Shown: piece after piece, positions 36,019-43,828 of the stretch
How the letters are laid out: the number at the start of each line of letters is the position of its first letter
Position numbering within the stretch: position 1 is the stretch's first letter
From: Acinetobacter pittii ANC 4050
Lineage (GTDB): Bacteria; Pseudomonadota; Gammaproteobacteria; Pseudomonadales; Moraxellaceae
Direction: 5' to 3'
DNA: 64,000 nt
Assembly (NCBI RefSeq): GCF_000399685.1
Contig: NZ_KB976987.1
Location: 3,267,943 to 3,331,942, forward strand
Program-made: the position numbers and the translations under genes
Notes under the pieces: model-generated
What the model was told of the DNA's origin: nothing
The model's input: the letters and a program-made list of their open reading frames with translations, nothing else
The model's database searches: none

Positions 36019-36414
36019 ATGAAAAACATATTTGCATCTTTGCTGTTTGTTTCGACGGCTATTTTCTCTGCGCAGATTTACGCAGATGTAGCCAATACAT
36101 CATGTAAAGAAGTGAAATTTCAGCAAGCTGACCAAGCTTGGAGTGGACACTATTATTTAAATGGCGTGATGGAAGTGGGTTCGGAGCTTTTACTTCAACC
36201 AGATGGTAAGTTTCAATGGATGCTGGCTGTGGGTGCTTTAGATCAATATGCCGAAGGCACATGGTGGAAAAATGAAGACTGTATTGGTTTAAAACCAGAG
36301 TCTAAATTTAAAAAGAATTTAAGTATTTTCCCTGAAAGGCTGAATATTTCTGACAAATCCTTAGACGCGATCTGGGAAGGTGGACGCCAGCAAGGCACAT
36401 ATAGCAAAAATTAA
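36019..36414 (+). CDS. Small exported protein, unknown function
   Basis: A signal peptide (MKNIFASLLFVSTAIFSAQIYA) and a mature domain of about 109 residues, beta-rich, with two cysteines (TSCKEV and EDCIGL) spaced for one disulfide. WSGHYYLNGVMEVGSEL then LLQPDGKFQWML resembles the lipocalin-like single-domain pattern where a G-x-W strand begins the fold, but I would not name it. TTTAGGAACTAAATA before the ATG is a fair ribosome binding site. A strong terminator follows. Confidence 0.7.
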   Translation: MKNIFASLLFVSTAIFSAQIYADVANTSCKEVKFQQADQAWSGHYYLNGVMEVGSELLLQPDGKFQWMLAVGALDQYAEGTWWKNEDCIGLKPESKFKKNLSIFPERLNISDKSLDAIWEGGRQQGTYSKN

Positions 36415-36417
36415 ATT

Positions 36418-36448
36418 AAAAAGTCCGACACAGAGTCGGACTTTTTTT
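36418..36448. terminator. Bidirectional terminator between the exported protein and aldo/keto reductase genes
   Basis: AAGTCCGAC-ACAGA-GTCGGACTT with A and T runs; a nine-pair stem. Confidence 0.9.
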
Positions 36449-36460
36449 ATGGGTTATATT

Positions 36461-37462
36461 TTAATGATTGACCGCTGCAAGTTGCTGAGCGTTATAGCGT
36501 GCGCCCAAGTTTGGATATCTCGCAATAATCGCGTCGATTTCTGCCAAATCTGCCGCTGTTAAATGAAGGTCTACAGCACCTGCATTTTCTACAAGTCGCT
36601 CGATTTTACGTGTACCCGGAATTGGAATAATGTCATCACCTTGCGCCAAAATCCAAGCCAAAGCCAGTTGAGCCGCTGTCGCATTTTTGCTTTGAGCAAA
36701 GTCGCTAAATGCTTGCGCCAAGCTTTGGTTATTTTTCCAGTTATCACCTTGATAGCGTGGTAACTGGCGACGGAAATCGTTTTCGTCTAGGCTACCCACA
36801 TCAAGCGTATTGGTAATTAAACCACGCGATAACGGAGAATACGGCACAAGGCTAATGCCTAACTCGCGAATGGTTTGTAAATGAGTTTGCTCAAAATCAC
36901 GAGTTAACAGTGAATATTCATGTTGAACCGCTGCAATCGGGTGAATTGCATGTGCTTTACGAATGGTTTCAGCCGAAGCTTCACTGAGTCCTAGGTAACG
37001 AACTTTACCTTGTTTCACTAAGTCAGCCATTGCGCCAATGGTGTCTTCAACTGGAATATTCGGGTCAATGCGGTGCGCATAATACAAATCAATCACGTCT
37101 GTATTTAAACGTTTTAAACTGTTTTCGACCGCAACTTTAATCCATTCTGGAGAACCGTCGATATAAGACTCTAAAGAGTTTTGTGGGTTAAGGTTGTCTT
37201 CTTTATAGCGAAAGCCAAATTTGGTCGCCAAGAACACTTTGTCGCGATGTTTTTCTAAAACTTTTGAGAGCAAAACTTCGTTTGCGCCGTTGCCGTACAT
37301 GTCGGCAGTGTCCCAGAAGTTAATGCCGAGGTCTAATGCCTTTTCTAGAGTGGCAATGCTTTGTGTGTCGTCTGAGGCACCATAGGCAAAGCTCATTCCC
37401 ATGCAACCTAAACCAAGTGCTGATACTTTTTCGCCTGTTTGTCCTAAAGTTCTATATTTCAT
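36461..37462 (-). CDS. Aldo/keto reductase
   Basis: An NADPH-dependent (alpha/beta)8 barrel of 333 residues. The four catalytic residues are in place: Asp51 or Asp54 in [12 protein letters not shown], Tyr56, Lys81 in LATKFGFRY and His130 in [29 protein letters not shown] near the C-terminus is the NADPH phosphate-binding segment. It is close to the YakC/AKR13-type general aldehyde reductases. An AraC-family regulator lies upstream on the same strand and may control it. Confidence 0.9.
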   Translation of the reverse strand: MKYRTLGQTGEKVSALGLGCMGMSFAYGASDDTQSIATLEKALDLGINFWDTADMYGNGANEVLLSKVLEKHRDKVFLATKFGFRYKEDNLNPQNSLESYIDGSPEWIKVAVENSLKRLNTDVIDLYYAHRIDPNIPVEDTIGAMADLVKQGKVRYLGLSEASAETIRKAHAIHPIAAVQHEYSLLTRDFEQTHLQTIRELGISLVPYSPLSRGLITNTLDVGSLDENDFRRQLPRYQGDNWKNNQSLAQAFSDFAQSKNATAAQLALAWILAQGDDIIPIPGTRKIERLVENAGAVDLHLTAADLAEIDAIIARYPNLGARYNAQQLAAVNH

Positions 37463-37573
37463 TTTTCACACTCTTTTTGCAAAATCACTTGAGTAGAAAA
37501 ACTATAAAATGCTTTGGCTCAAACTGACGTATAACATTCAAACCAATAATTATAAAATTCAAACAATCTGTTT

Positions 37574-38476
37574 TTAGGCGACACAGTCTTCGCGGAATTT
37601 TTTAGGCGAAAAACCCGTATTTTTCTTAAAGAAGTTAGTGAAATATGCTGAATATTCAAAGCCTAAGCTATAGGCAATTTCGGAAATATTCCAACTGGTG
37701 TGTTGTAGTAGCGCTTTGGCTTCTTGAGTAATGCGCGAGCTAATATGCTCAGATGTGGTTTTACCTGTCGCTTCTTTTACAGCTCGGTTTAAATGGTTTA
37801 CATGCACCGACAAGCCATAGGCATAGTCATTTGCAGTTTTGAGTTTAAGCTGAAAATGGGGCGAGTCGATCGGGAACTGGCGCTCTAATAATTCAAAGAA
37901 TAAATGGCAAATCCGAACCGCAGCATTGCTATGTTTTTCAAACTGTTGGGTCGGTTGCATTTTCATGGCTTCATGCACAATCAGGTGCAAATAATTTCTT
38001 AAAACGTTGTATTTATGAATGTAGTCTGAATTTATTTCATTCATCATCTTTTTGAAAATAAATGAAATTTCCTCAACCTGTTGATCATTTAAAAAATACA
38101 GTGGGTCGCCGTCGACTTTAAACAGTGGTGAGTCTTTTAAAAAGCTTTGTCGCGATTCTTGGTTGACAAACTCTTCGGTAAATAGGCAAAACCAGCCTGC
38201 CTGTTCGGGCGAATTAATTTCCCAAGCGTAGGGAACCATGGGGTTTGAAAACAGTAAAGCAGGGCGGTCAACCCGAATCCAGCGGTTGGCGTAGTGAAGG
38301 TCGCCTGTACCCAAAACCAGTGAAATTTTATAATAATCGCGGCGGCTATAAGGCGTGAGAAACGAGCAGGCATCACGTTGGAACACGTTAAAATGTCCAA
38401 ACGAAGTTGATGGAACCGAGTAATCGCTATCTCTGGTTAAAGAAAAGCGGCGATAAAAATCATGTATGGTTTCCAT
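37574..38476 (-). CDS. AraC-family regulator
   Basis: About 300 residues: an N-terminal cupin-like AraC arm (FQRDACSFLTPYSRRDYYKI...RPALLFSNPMVPYAWEIN) and a C-terminal double helix-turn-helix with HVNHLNRAVKEATGKTTSEHI and NISEIAYSLGFEYSAYFTNFFKKNTGFSPKKFR split over residues 215-298. The METIHDF start (38476) is preferred because GCAGG is eight bases upstream. It lies before the aldo/keto reductase on the same strand; this pairing is common and suggests local control. The effector is unknown. Confidence 0.85.
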   Translation of the reverse strand: METIHDFYRRFSLTRDSDYSVPSTSFGHFNVFQRDACSFLTPYSRRDYYKISLVLGTGDLHYANRWIRVDRPALLFSNPMVPYAWEINSPEQAGWFCLFTEEFVNQESRQSFLKDSPLFKVDGDPLYFLNDQQVEEISFIFKKMMNEINSDYIHKYNVLRNYLHLIVHEAMKMQPTQQFEKHSNAAVRICHLFFELLERQFPIDSPHFQLKLKTANDYAYGLSVHVNHLNRAVKEATGKTTSEHISSRITQEAKALLQHTSWNISEIAYSLGFEYSAYFTNFFKKNTGFSPKKFREDCVA

Positions 38477-38734
38477 GTCTTTGCCTGCGTGTGTTATCAA
38501 TTTATTTAAAGTTATAAAATTCAAACTTTATTTACTGTAGCTTTTATTTATATCGCGATCAATCGGTTCATTTAAGCGGTTTGAAAATGAATGATAAATT
38601 AATAATGAAATAACCAGACAATCTAAACTTTAAGAAAATATATTGTTAAATCACTATGCCAATGAAAAATAAAAATAATCTTTATAAATGAATAGCCAAT
38701 ATCACATTGACACTCCAAAATACGCGGATTATCC
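38477..38734. other. AT-rich region between the AraC gene and the P4-like locus
   Basis: Contains the AraC gene promoter region and low-complexity A/T sequence up to 38700; the composition turns much more G/C-rich from about 38725, where the structured locus begins. Confidence 0.4.
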
Positions 38735-39075
38735 TTTGCCTGCTGGCCTACATTGCCAGCCGGTTTTAGCAGACCGCGGTACAGTGCATCAGATTTAATC
38801 CTTCTGAGGATGGAGTCTGCTTGTATTCCACTCGTCTCCCTGACGTTACGTTATGGTAGGGCGGAGGGGGGACACCTTCGGGTGTGCTGGTTCTGTACCC
38901 AGTCTGCTAACCCCCTTTCGTTCTGCCACCATCTTTTAGCAGAGATCGGCAGAATCCTTATTTGTACAGGAATTCGTCATATGTGTACTATTTCATCTCT
39001 CTCATTGGCACCCTTTGCCAAAGTCTTTACGTTTATACCCAACTGGTCTTTAAAACGGTTTAACCGACTCTAGGT
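38735..39075 (+). other. Structured locus resembling the P4-phage ash/icd-C4 RNA region
   Basis: G/C-rich, hairpin-dense sequence unlike its neighbours. It contains GCTGGC-CTACATT-GCCAGC (about 38744-38762), a UUCG-tetraloop hairpin ACACC-TTCG-GGTGT (about 38870-38884) and a weak frame whose translation YGRAEGGHLRVCWF followed by ANPLSFCHH resembles the ash/icd-like proteins coded across the C4 antisense-RNA region of P4/P1-type elements. In those elements the transcript is largely regulatory RNA. No integrase or P4 alpha gene is nearby, so it may be a remnant or a domesticated copy. The assignment rests on recalled pattern only. Confidence 0.45.
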
Positions 39076-39122
39076 TTTAAGCCATAGGTCATTACGACTA
39101 AAAACATAGCAACAATAAAACT

Positions 39123-39208
39123 TGAGATAGGCGAGCACACTATTTTTGTGTGGATTTCGCATGCCTGTTTTTAGCGCTCAATTTAAGAGTGACGGCATTT
39201 CTATCTCA
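39123..39208 (+). ncRNA. Three-way-junction RNA-like element before the TetR gene
   Basis: TGAGATAG (39123-39130) pairs with CTATCTCA (39201-39208) and encloses two hairpins. One is GCGA/TCGC with an inner CACAC/GTGTG stem (39131-39160). The other is ATGCC/GGCAT with an inner CGCTC/GAGTG stem (39161-39198). There are almost no unpaired bases at the junction. The element ends 38 bases before the ATG of the TetR gene, so it could be a structured leader, a cis-regulatory RNA or part of the P4-like locus. I know no family name. Confidence 0.55.
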
Positions 39209-39246
39209 TTTACATACAACAAAAAATTATTTTAAACGGTATAAAA

Positions 39247-39795
39247 ATGCCAAATTTAGAAGCATCATTTAGAGCATTACGCGTGCTCCACGCGGCAAAA
39301 GATTTATTTAATCAACATGGGTTTTACATCGGGGTCGATCGAATCGTTGAGGAAGCCAAAATTCCCAAAGCCACTTTTTATAACTATTTTCACTCCAAAG
39401 AAAGGCTTATTCAGATGAGCTTAACTTTTCAAACAGATGCATTAAAACATGAGGTGTTTTCAATTATTCACTCTTACAGTGAACTCATGGCCTTCGATAA
39501 ACTCAAGAAAATTTACTTTTTACATGCAAACTTAGAGGGATTTTATCGGTTGCCATTTAAAGCAATTTTTGAAATTGAAAAGCTTTATCCAACGGCCTAT
39601 AAAATCGTGACTGACTACCGAAACTGGTTTATTAAAGAAATTCATAAACTGCTTTTAACTGTAAAAGCGACTGCTACAGTTGAAGATGCACACATGTTTT
39701 TGTTTGTGATTGATGGCGCGATGGTGCAGCTTTTAGGAGCAAATAGTACTGATGAAAGAGAGGTATTGCTCGACTATTTTTTAAGTCGGGTTTGA
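39247..39795 (+). CDS. TetR-family regulator
   Basis: A 182-residue TetR protein: the helix-turn-helix lies in residues 8-55 (AAKDLFNQHGFYIGVDRIVE then IPKATFYNYFHSKERLIQMSL), followed by a helical ligand domain that I cannot match to a known subfamily. Nothing beside it is an obvious target: fosA lies 156 bases downstream in the same direction after a terminator-like hairpin. It sits immediately after the structured RNA-like element, and both may belong to one acquired segment. Confidence 0.83.
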   Translation: MPNLEASFRALRVLHAAKDLFNQHGFYIGVDRIVEEAKIPKATFYNYFHSKERLIQMSLTFQTDALKHEVFSIIHSYSELMAFDKLKKIYFLHANLEGFYRLPFKAIFEIEKLYPTAYKIVTDYRNWFIKEIHKLLLTVKATATVEDAHMFLFVIDGAMVQLLGANSTDEREVLLDYFLSRV

Positions 39796-39802
39796 TGGGG
39801 AA

Positions 39803-39827
39803 AGGCCCGACGGGAGTTGGGCTTTTA
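39803..39827 (+). terminator. Terminator after the TetR gene
   Basis: AGGCCCGAC-GGGA-GTTGGGCTT with two wobble pairs and TTTTAT. Confidence 0.7.
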
Positions 39828-39951
39828 TATTAAAACTTATATTCTTACTAAGAATTTCATATTTCTTTATCTTTAATAAAAATTATAGACTTATGTGAAA
39901 TCAATAATTTTTTAATATAAATAAAATCCTTTTAAAAAGAGAAAAGCATCT

Positions 39952-40359
39952 ATGAAATTAAGTGGATTGAATCATCTAACTATTTCTGTAGAGAATGTTG
40001 ATCGTAGTTTTAGTTTTTATAAGGATGTTCTAGGTTTTACTCCCAGAGCCAAGTGGAATAAAGGTGCTTATTTGAGCCTTGGAGAGTTATGGCTTTGTCT
40101 ATCACTTGATGAGGTTAGTATAAGTTCAGACTATACACATTACTGTTTCAGTATTAGTGAAGATGATATAGATGAATTTCGCCAGAAAATTAAACTAATG
40201 AATATCCATGAGTGGAAAAATAATCAAAGCGAAGGAGAGTCTATATACTTTTTAGACCCTGATGGTCATAAGTTGGAGGTCCATGTAGGTACTTTATCTA
40301 GTCGTCTCCAGAGCTGTAAAAAGAATCCCTATGAGGGGATGGTTTTTTTTGATGAATAA
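39952..40359 (+). CDS. fosA: FosA-type fosfomycin glutathione transferase
   Basis: A 135-residue VOC-fold metalloenzyme, the full FosA length. Residues: His8 in LNHLT, His63 in YTHYCF and Glu109 in HKLEVHVG match the three Mn2+ ligands of FosA; Thr10, Lys89, Ser93, Tyr99 and Arg118 match residues that bind fosfomycin. LWLCLSLDE and IYFLDPDGHKLEVHVG are almost the family consensus. FosA opens the fosfomycin epoxide with glutathione and so inactivates the drug. AAAAAGAGAAAAGCATCT gives a moderate ribosome binding site. It lies in an accessory-looking block, not beside an insertion sequence. All catalytic residues are intact, so it is predicted to be functional. Confidence 0.92.
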   Translation: MKLSGLNHLTISVENVDRSFSFYKDVLGFTPRAKWNKGAYLSLGELWLCLSLDEVSISSDYTHYCFSISEDDIDEFRQKIKLMNIHEWKNNQSEGESIYFLDPDGHKLEVHVGTLSSRLQSCKKNPYEGMVFFDE

Positions 40360-40439
40360 TGATTAGAGTAGTTTTAGCTTTTGAAATTTATACTTTTTCA
40401 AAAAAAGTATTTTGCTTTCTCCTTAAAAGGAAATTTCTA

Positions 40440-40796
40440 ATGAATTATAAATTAATATTTATTTTCTCCATTATTTTTATACTTACAGGTTGTGGGAAGA
40501 AATATAAAATTACTCCTGAGGATTTGCCTGTTGCTCATGTTAATCAAGAATACCAACAAATTATTAAGATTTCTGGCGGAAAAGTTATAGATAAATATGC
40601 TGAATTAGAAACGAATATTCCAGAAGGTTTAGGCGTTACTGTTAAACCTGTTGATGACTTGGATGGCTACAACATTATACAAATCAAAGGTACTCCCAAG
40701 CACAAAGGAGAATATAGCATCCATATAAGAGCTGATTTCTATGCAGGTGGTGATGCTGAAATTGACAAGACATATAGCTTTATTGTCCAAGATTAA
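40440..40796 (+). CDS. Lipoprotein, unknown function
   Basis: MNYKLIFIFSIIFILTGC is a lipoprotein signal peptide with a clear lipobox (LTGC); the mature protein is about 100 residues. TPEDLPVAHVNQEYQQIIKI then GTPKHKGEYSIHIRADFY suggests an Ig-like or cadherin-like beta sandwich of the kind seen in putative Ig domains. The start at 40440 is chosen because AAAGGAAATTTCTA precedes it; the longer frame upstream overlaps the fosA stop region and has no signal peptide at its start. I recognise no specific family. Confidence 0.7.
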   Translation: MNYKLIFIFSIIFILTGCGKKYKITPEDLPVAHVNQEYQQIIKISGGKVIDKYAELETNIPEGLGVTVKPVDDLDGYNIIQIKGTPKHKGEYSIHIRADFYAGGDAEIDKTYSFIVQD

Positions 40797-40840
40797 AAAT
40801 TATCGCCGAGTCGGGAAATAGCAAAGTAGAGAAGTTAGTA

Positions 40841-41722
40841 ATGACGGTAAAATTTAGACAATATTTCTTAATTTTAATTTTTGGATTACTACTTTCCGCT
40901 TGTCAGCCAACATCAGAACATAATCAGAATTTGACTATTAATCAGCAAGCCTACACTTTGCATATGGGTGAACAAGGTATTCAAGATTTTTCAAAGTATA
41001 GTGATGACAACGTCGATAATCATCCAGCTGGCGTTAGCTTTAGAGAACTTCAATTTCCCCCTCCTAACTTAGGAAAATTAACCATCGAGAATGGTCCTAA
41101 CAGTTTGTTAATTGAACATGTTTTTTCTGTTTTAGGTACTCAATATGACAAAAATGAAGGGATTCAAGTTTTAGATATCGATGCTGGTCTCACAAAAGAG
41201 GAATTCGCTACTCCAGAGCAAGCTTATCAAAGCTATGTAGTCTTAATGAAACGTATTAATCAGGCTGGCTGGAAAAACTATTTCTTTACAGATGCTCCTC
41301 GTATCGCTAAAGAGGATAATATTAAGCATCTATCGAAAAGTCGTGATGTCATTGACCCAAGTTATATTTTTAGCTTTGATGAGTGGAAAAGTATAATAAA
41401 CAACAGCTCTACAAAATCATTGAGTTATCGGTTATATGCTAATGGGGTTATTCTAGATATCAGTTTAAAAAGAACAGCTAAAAGTGAGCGCAATGAAGAG
41501 CAATATATGCTTAGATTTAGCTTTCAGAGTGTTCGTTACAATGAAAGAGACTCAATTCCTGACTCTGATAAAATGACGCCTAGCGAATTCGAGCAAGCGT
41601 TTAAAAAGAGATTAATTGAAAATAAAAAATATCGGGAAAAGGAAGAGAGAAAAGCTAAGGCTGAGGGTTATCATATCGATGAAGAATATACAGATCCTGA
41701 TGTTTGGTCATATGTTAAATAA
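40841..41722 (+). CDS. Lipoprotein, unknown function
   Basis: A lipoprotein signal peptide MTVKFRQYFLILIFGLLLSAC with lipobox LSAC, then a mature protein of about 273 residues. It ends in a charged tail rich in lysine and glutamate (KKYREKEERKAKAEGYHIDEE). No conserved domain that I recognise. It lies 44 bases after another lipoprotein gene in the same direction, so the two could be one envelope unit. The pair is AT-rich and looks accessory. Confidence 0.7.
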   Translation: MTVKFRQYFLILIFGLLLSACQPTSEHNQNLTINQQAYTLHMGEQGIQDFSKYSDDNVDNHPAGVSFRELQFPPPNLGKLTIENGPNSLLIEHVFSVLGTQYDKNEGIQVLDIDAGLTKEEFATPEQAYQSYVVLMKRINQAGWKNYFFTDAPRIAKEDNIKHLSKSRDVIDPSYIFSFDEWKSIINNSSTKSLSYRLYANGVILDISLKRTAKSERNEEQYMLRFSFQSVRYNERDSIPDSDKMTPSEFEQAFKKRLIENKKYREKEERKAKAEGYHIDEEYTDPDVWSYVK

Positions 41723-41741
41723 ATATTTTTAAAATAACAAA

Positions 41742-41774
41742 AAGGCTTAAGTTGTTTAAATTTAAGCATTTTTT
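41742..41774 (+). terminator. Terminator after the lipoprotein pair
   Basis: GCTTAA, eleven-base loop, TTAAGC, then ATTTTTT. Weak stem. Confidence 0.55.
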
Positions 41775-41788
41775 AAATCACTTATTTT

Positions 41789-42007
41789 TTAACTTTCACT
41801 CAAAACCAACTTTTTAATCTTAACCGCCTTCTCGAAGTGGTCCAGCTTATGCACCATAATCCACCAATGCGCTGCTTCCATCAGTAGCTCAGGGTTATCA
41901 TTCTTATTTTTAAAAAAAGCATAAAAAGACAGACCGACATTGTCACCTTTCTTTTCAATTTTTTCGTCGCATCCCTTAATAAAAATTTCTCTTAATTCAT
42001 TTCTCAT
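41789..42007 (-). CDS. Small conserved protein (72 aa), unknown function
   Basis: A soluble, charged protein: IKGCDEKIEKKGDNVGLSFY then AHWWIMVHKLDHFEKAVKI. I recall this composition from a short family of unknown function found in several proteobacteria (DUF6500 is my best guess), without a known role. It lies 27 bases after the HxlR gene on the same strand, so it is probably co-transcribed with it. Confidence 0.6.
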   Translation of the reverse strand: MRNELREIFIKGCDEKIEKKGDNVGLSFYAFFKNKNDNPELLMEAAHWWIMVHKLDHFEKAVKIKKLVLSES

Positions 42008-42034
42008 ATTTAGTATCGCTTCAAGTCTATAAAA

Positions 42035-42370
42035 CTAAGACGGCTTATTACGCTCGCCCCATTCACACATCATATCTAATAAAGGAATTAAAGACTGTCC
42101 TCTTTCAGAAAGGCGGTACTCAACTTTTGGCGGAATTTGAGGATATTCCTTACGAATAATCAGTCCGTCTCTTTCCAATTCTTTAAGTGTATTGCTGAGC
42201 GTTCTAAACGAAATATTGCCAATGCAGCGTTGCATCTCGTTAAAACGCATGACGGTTTTTCCATACAGCCAATACATAATAATCATTTTATATTTGCCAT
42301 TAATCAAAGAAAGGGTGTACCCAAAACCCGTATCTTCTAATGGTGTATATGACGGAAGGCAGTCGTCCAT
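42035..42370 (-). CDS. HxlR-family transcription regulator
   Basis: A 111-residue winged-helix protein with the HxlR signature: GKYKMIIMYWLYGKTVMRFN, ISFRTLSNTLKELERDGLII and VEYRLSERGQSLIPLLDMM. Such proteins dimerise and often sense reactive aldehydes or quinones through a cysteine near the N-terminus; here Cys4 and Cys27-like positions (DDCLPSY, QRCIGN) are candidates. It is divergent from the quinone-reductase-like gene and shares a short dyad operator with it. Confidence 0.87.
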   Translation of the reverse strand: MDDCLPSYTPLEDTGFGYTLSLINGKYKMIIMYWLYGKTVMRFNEMQRCIGNISFRTLSNTLKELERDGLIIRKEYPQIPPKVEYRLSERGQSLIPLLDMMCEWGERNKPS

Positions 42371-42382
42371 TTTTAAAATCCA

Positions 42383-42399
42383 TACTATCTTTTAGTATA
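42383..42399. promoter_or_regulatory. Dyad operator between the HxlR gene and the oxidoreductase gene
   Basis: ATACTA-TCTTT-TAGTAT: a perfect six-base dyad with a five-base spacer, 13 bases before the HxlR start. Part of it repeats as AGTATAGTATA. A likely HxlR binding site controlling both divergent genes. Confidence 0.6.
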
Positions 42400-42485
42400 G
42401 TATATAACATAAATTACCGTACTTATATTTAGGAAAGCACACTTCTATAATCGATTTATCTACTTTTCGATAGAGTGTTTTCATA

Positions 42486-43043
42486 ATGAAAAAGACATTA
42501 GTCATCGTTACGCACCCTCACATAGACCAGTCTGTTGTAAATAAAAGATGGATTGAGGAACTAGAAAAACACCCAGACCAATTTACGGTGCATCAAATTT
42601 ATCAAGCCTACCCAGACGGGGTGATTGATGTTGCCAAAGAACAAGCGCTTGTAGAGGAATATGAAAATTTAGTGTTTCAATTTCCAGTGTATTGGTTTAA
42701 CTGCCCGCCGCTTTTGAAACAATGGCTAGATGAAGTTTTAACGTATGGTTGGGCTTATGGTTCAACTGGCGATAAGCTTAAAAATAAAAAGTTTATGTTG
42801 GCGGTGTCTGCGGGTGCTCAAGAAAAGGTTTATTCAGAAAGTGGCGAATATCAAATTTCTTTAGAGAAGGTTTTTATTCCATTTGAACTAACAGCTTTAT
42901 ATGTCGGGGCAGTCTATCAACCACTTCATGCATTTTATGGTTTAGATACTAATCCTTCAGAAGATGACGATATTCCGACTCAACAAGACATAGAAAATAA
43001 TGCGGTTCAGTATGTTCAGAAGTTATTAGAGTTGTCTAAATAA
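42486..43043 (+). CDS. NAD(P)H oxidoreductase, flavodoxin fold (MdaB/KefF-type)
   Basis: A 185-residue FMN/FAD-dependent quinone reductase-like protein. LVIVTHPHIDQSVVNKRWIE lies at the start, LVFQFPVYWFNCPPLLKQWL and DEVLTYGWAYG in the middle: the NQO1/KefF pattern. These reduce quinones by two electrons to avoid radical formation, or regulate potassium efflux systems. It faces the HxlR gene and is its probable target, so the pair looks like a small quinone- or aldehyde-stress switch. Confidence 0.87.
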   Translation: MKKTLVIVTHPHIDQSVVNKRWIEELEKHPDQFTVHQIYQAYPDGVIDVAKEQALVEEYENLVFQFPVYWFNCPPLLKQWLDEVLTYGWAYGSTGDKLKNKKFMLAVSAGAQEKVYSESGEYQISLEKVFIPFELTALYVGAVYQPLHAFYGLDTNPSEDDDIPTQQDIENNAVQYVQKLLELSK

Positions 43044-43206
43044 GTTTAAAGGTAGGAAAGGCCTAAGCGTGAGGTTTGGGTCTTTAATAATTTCACTTCT
43101 AACAGAGACGATGGATATTCTAGGTAAGAATAGTAGAGTAGATTTTTAATATATTATTTTAGTTATTTATTTAACATGGCATTTTAAAAATTAGAAAGGA
43201 AGCCAA

Positions 43207-43665
43207 ATGCTAAAGTCTAGAATTTTTATAACTATCGGACTATTTATTGTTGGACTGTGTTTATTTGCAGCTTTTAAATCATACGAGAAAAAGGCTAACG
43301 TTGAAAAAGAACAGGCAAGTCGAGTTGCTATTTCCTTTTTTGATTCACTTTCTAATGGAAACACAGCTACAGCATATAAATATGTTTGGTCAGGCGAGAA
43401 CTTAAATATTCGAAATACTGAAATACCCCAAATTTATAAAGATTCAAAAGTTCTAGAAGTGCTAAAAGTTCGTTACGACTCAGCAAAAAATAGACCTGCT
43501 TACTATCAGCAATTTTATAAAATTATTTCACTTACCATAAAGATAAAAACAGTACATGCAGATCTTGCTGGCAACCCAGAGGGAACCTATCTTGTGTTTG
43601 TAACTGTTGTACAAAAGGATCCAAAATCTAATTGGCTCGTTACTGAGCTGGGCAGTGGAGCTTAA
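43207..43665 (+). CDS. Single-pass membrane protein with DUF4019-like soluble domain
   Basis: One N-terminal membrane segment (RIFITIGLFIVGLCLFAAF, residues 4-22) anchors a ~125-residue soluble domain, predicted to face the periplasm. FFDSLSNGNTATAYKYVW then FVTVVQKDPKSNWLVTELGS suggests an NTF2-like alpha-plus-beta fold similar to DUF4019, but I am not sure. AGAAAGGAAGCCAA before the ATG is a good ribosome binding site. It stands alone between the oxidoreductase and tRNA-Ser. Confidence 0.6.
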   Translation: MLKSRIFITIGLFIVGLCLFAAFKSYEKKANVEKEQASRVAISFFDSLSNGNTATAYKYVWSGENLNIRNTEIPQIYKDSKVLEVLKVRYDSAKNRPAYYQQFYKIISLTIKIKTVHADLAGNPEGTYLVFVTVVQKDPKSNWLVTELGSGA

Positions 43666-43738
43666 TTGGGATAATAAAATATTTAGCCAATAAAAAAGCC
43701 TAAACCCTTTAAGTTTAAGCTTCTTTAAATTTCAATTC

Positions 43739-43828
43739 TGGCGGTGAGAGAGGGATTCGAACCCTCGATACGCGCAAACGTATACACACTTTCCAGGCGT
43801 GCTCCTTCAGCCACTCGGACACCTCACC
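43739..43828 (-). tRNA. tRNA-Ser (GGA)
   Basis: The minus strand gives a 90-nt type II tRNA: acceptor GGTGAGG paired with TCTCACC, D arm with CCGAGTGGCTGAAGG, anticodon loop CTGGAAA (anticodon GGA), a long variable arm, T loop TTCGAAT, discriminator G and encoded CCA. It marks one edge of the accessory-looking block, and tRNA-Ser genes are common integration sites, though I found no second copy of its 3' end in the window. Confidence 0.96.

Noticed and set aside
38744..39075. Protein-coding gene with the frame starting at about 38753
   Set aside because: Starts with TTG, has no ribosome binding site and odd composition; the structured RNA-like signals and the resemblance to ash regions explain the sequence better than a normal gene.
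43693..43722. Terminator between the DUF4019-like gene and tRNA-Ser
   Set aside because: The stem AAGCCTAAAC/GTTTAAGCTT has mismatches and no T run on either strand long enough to call.
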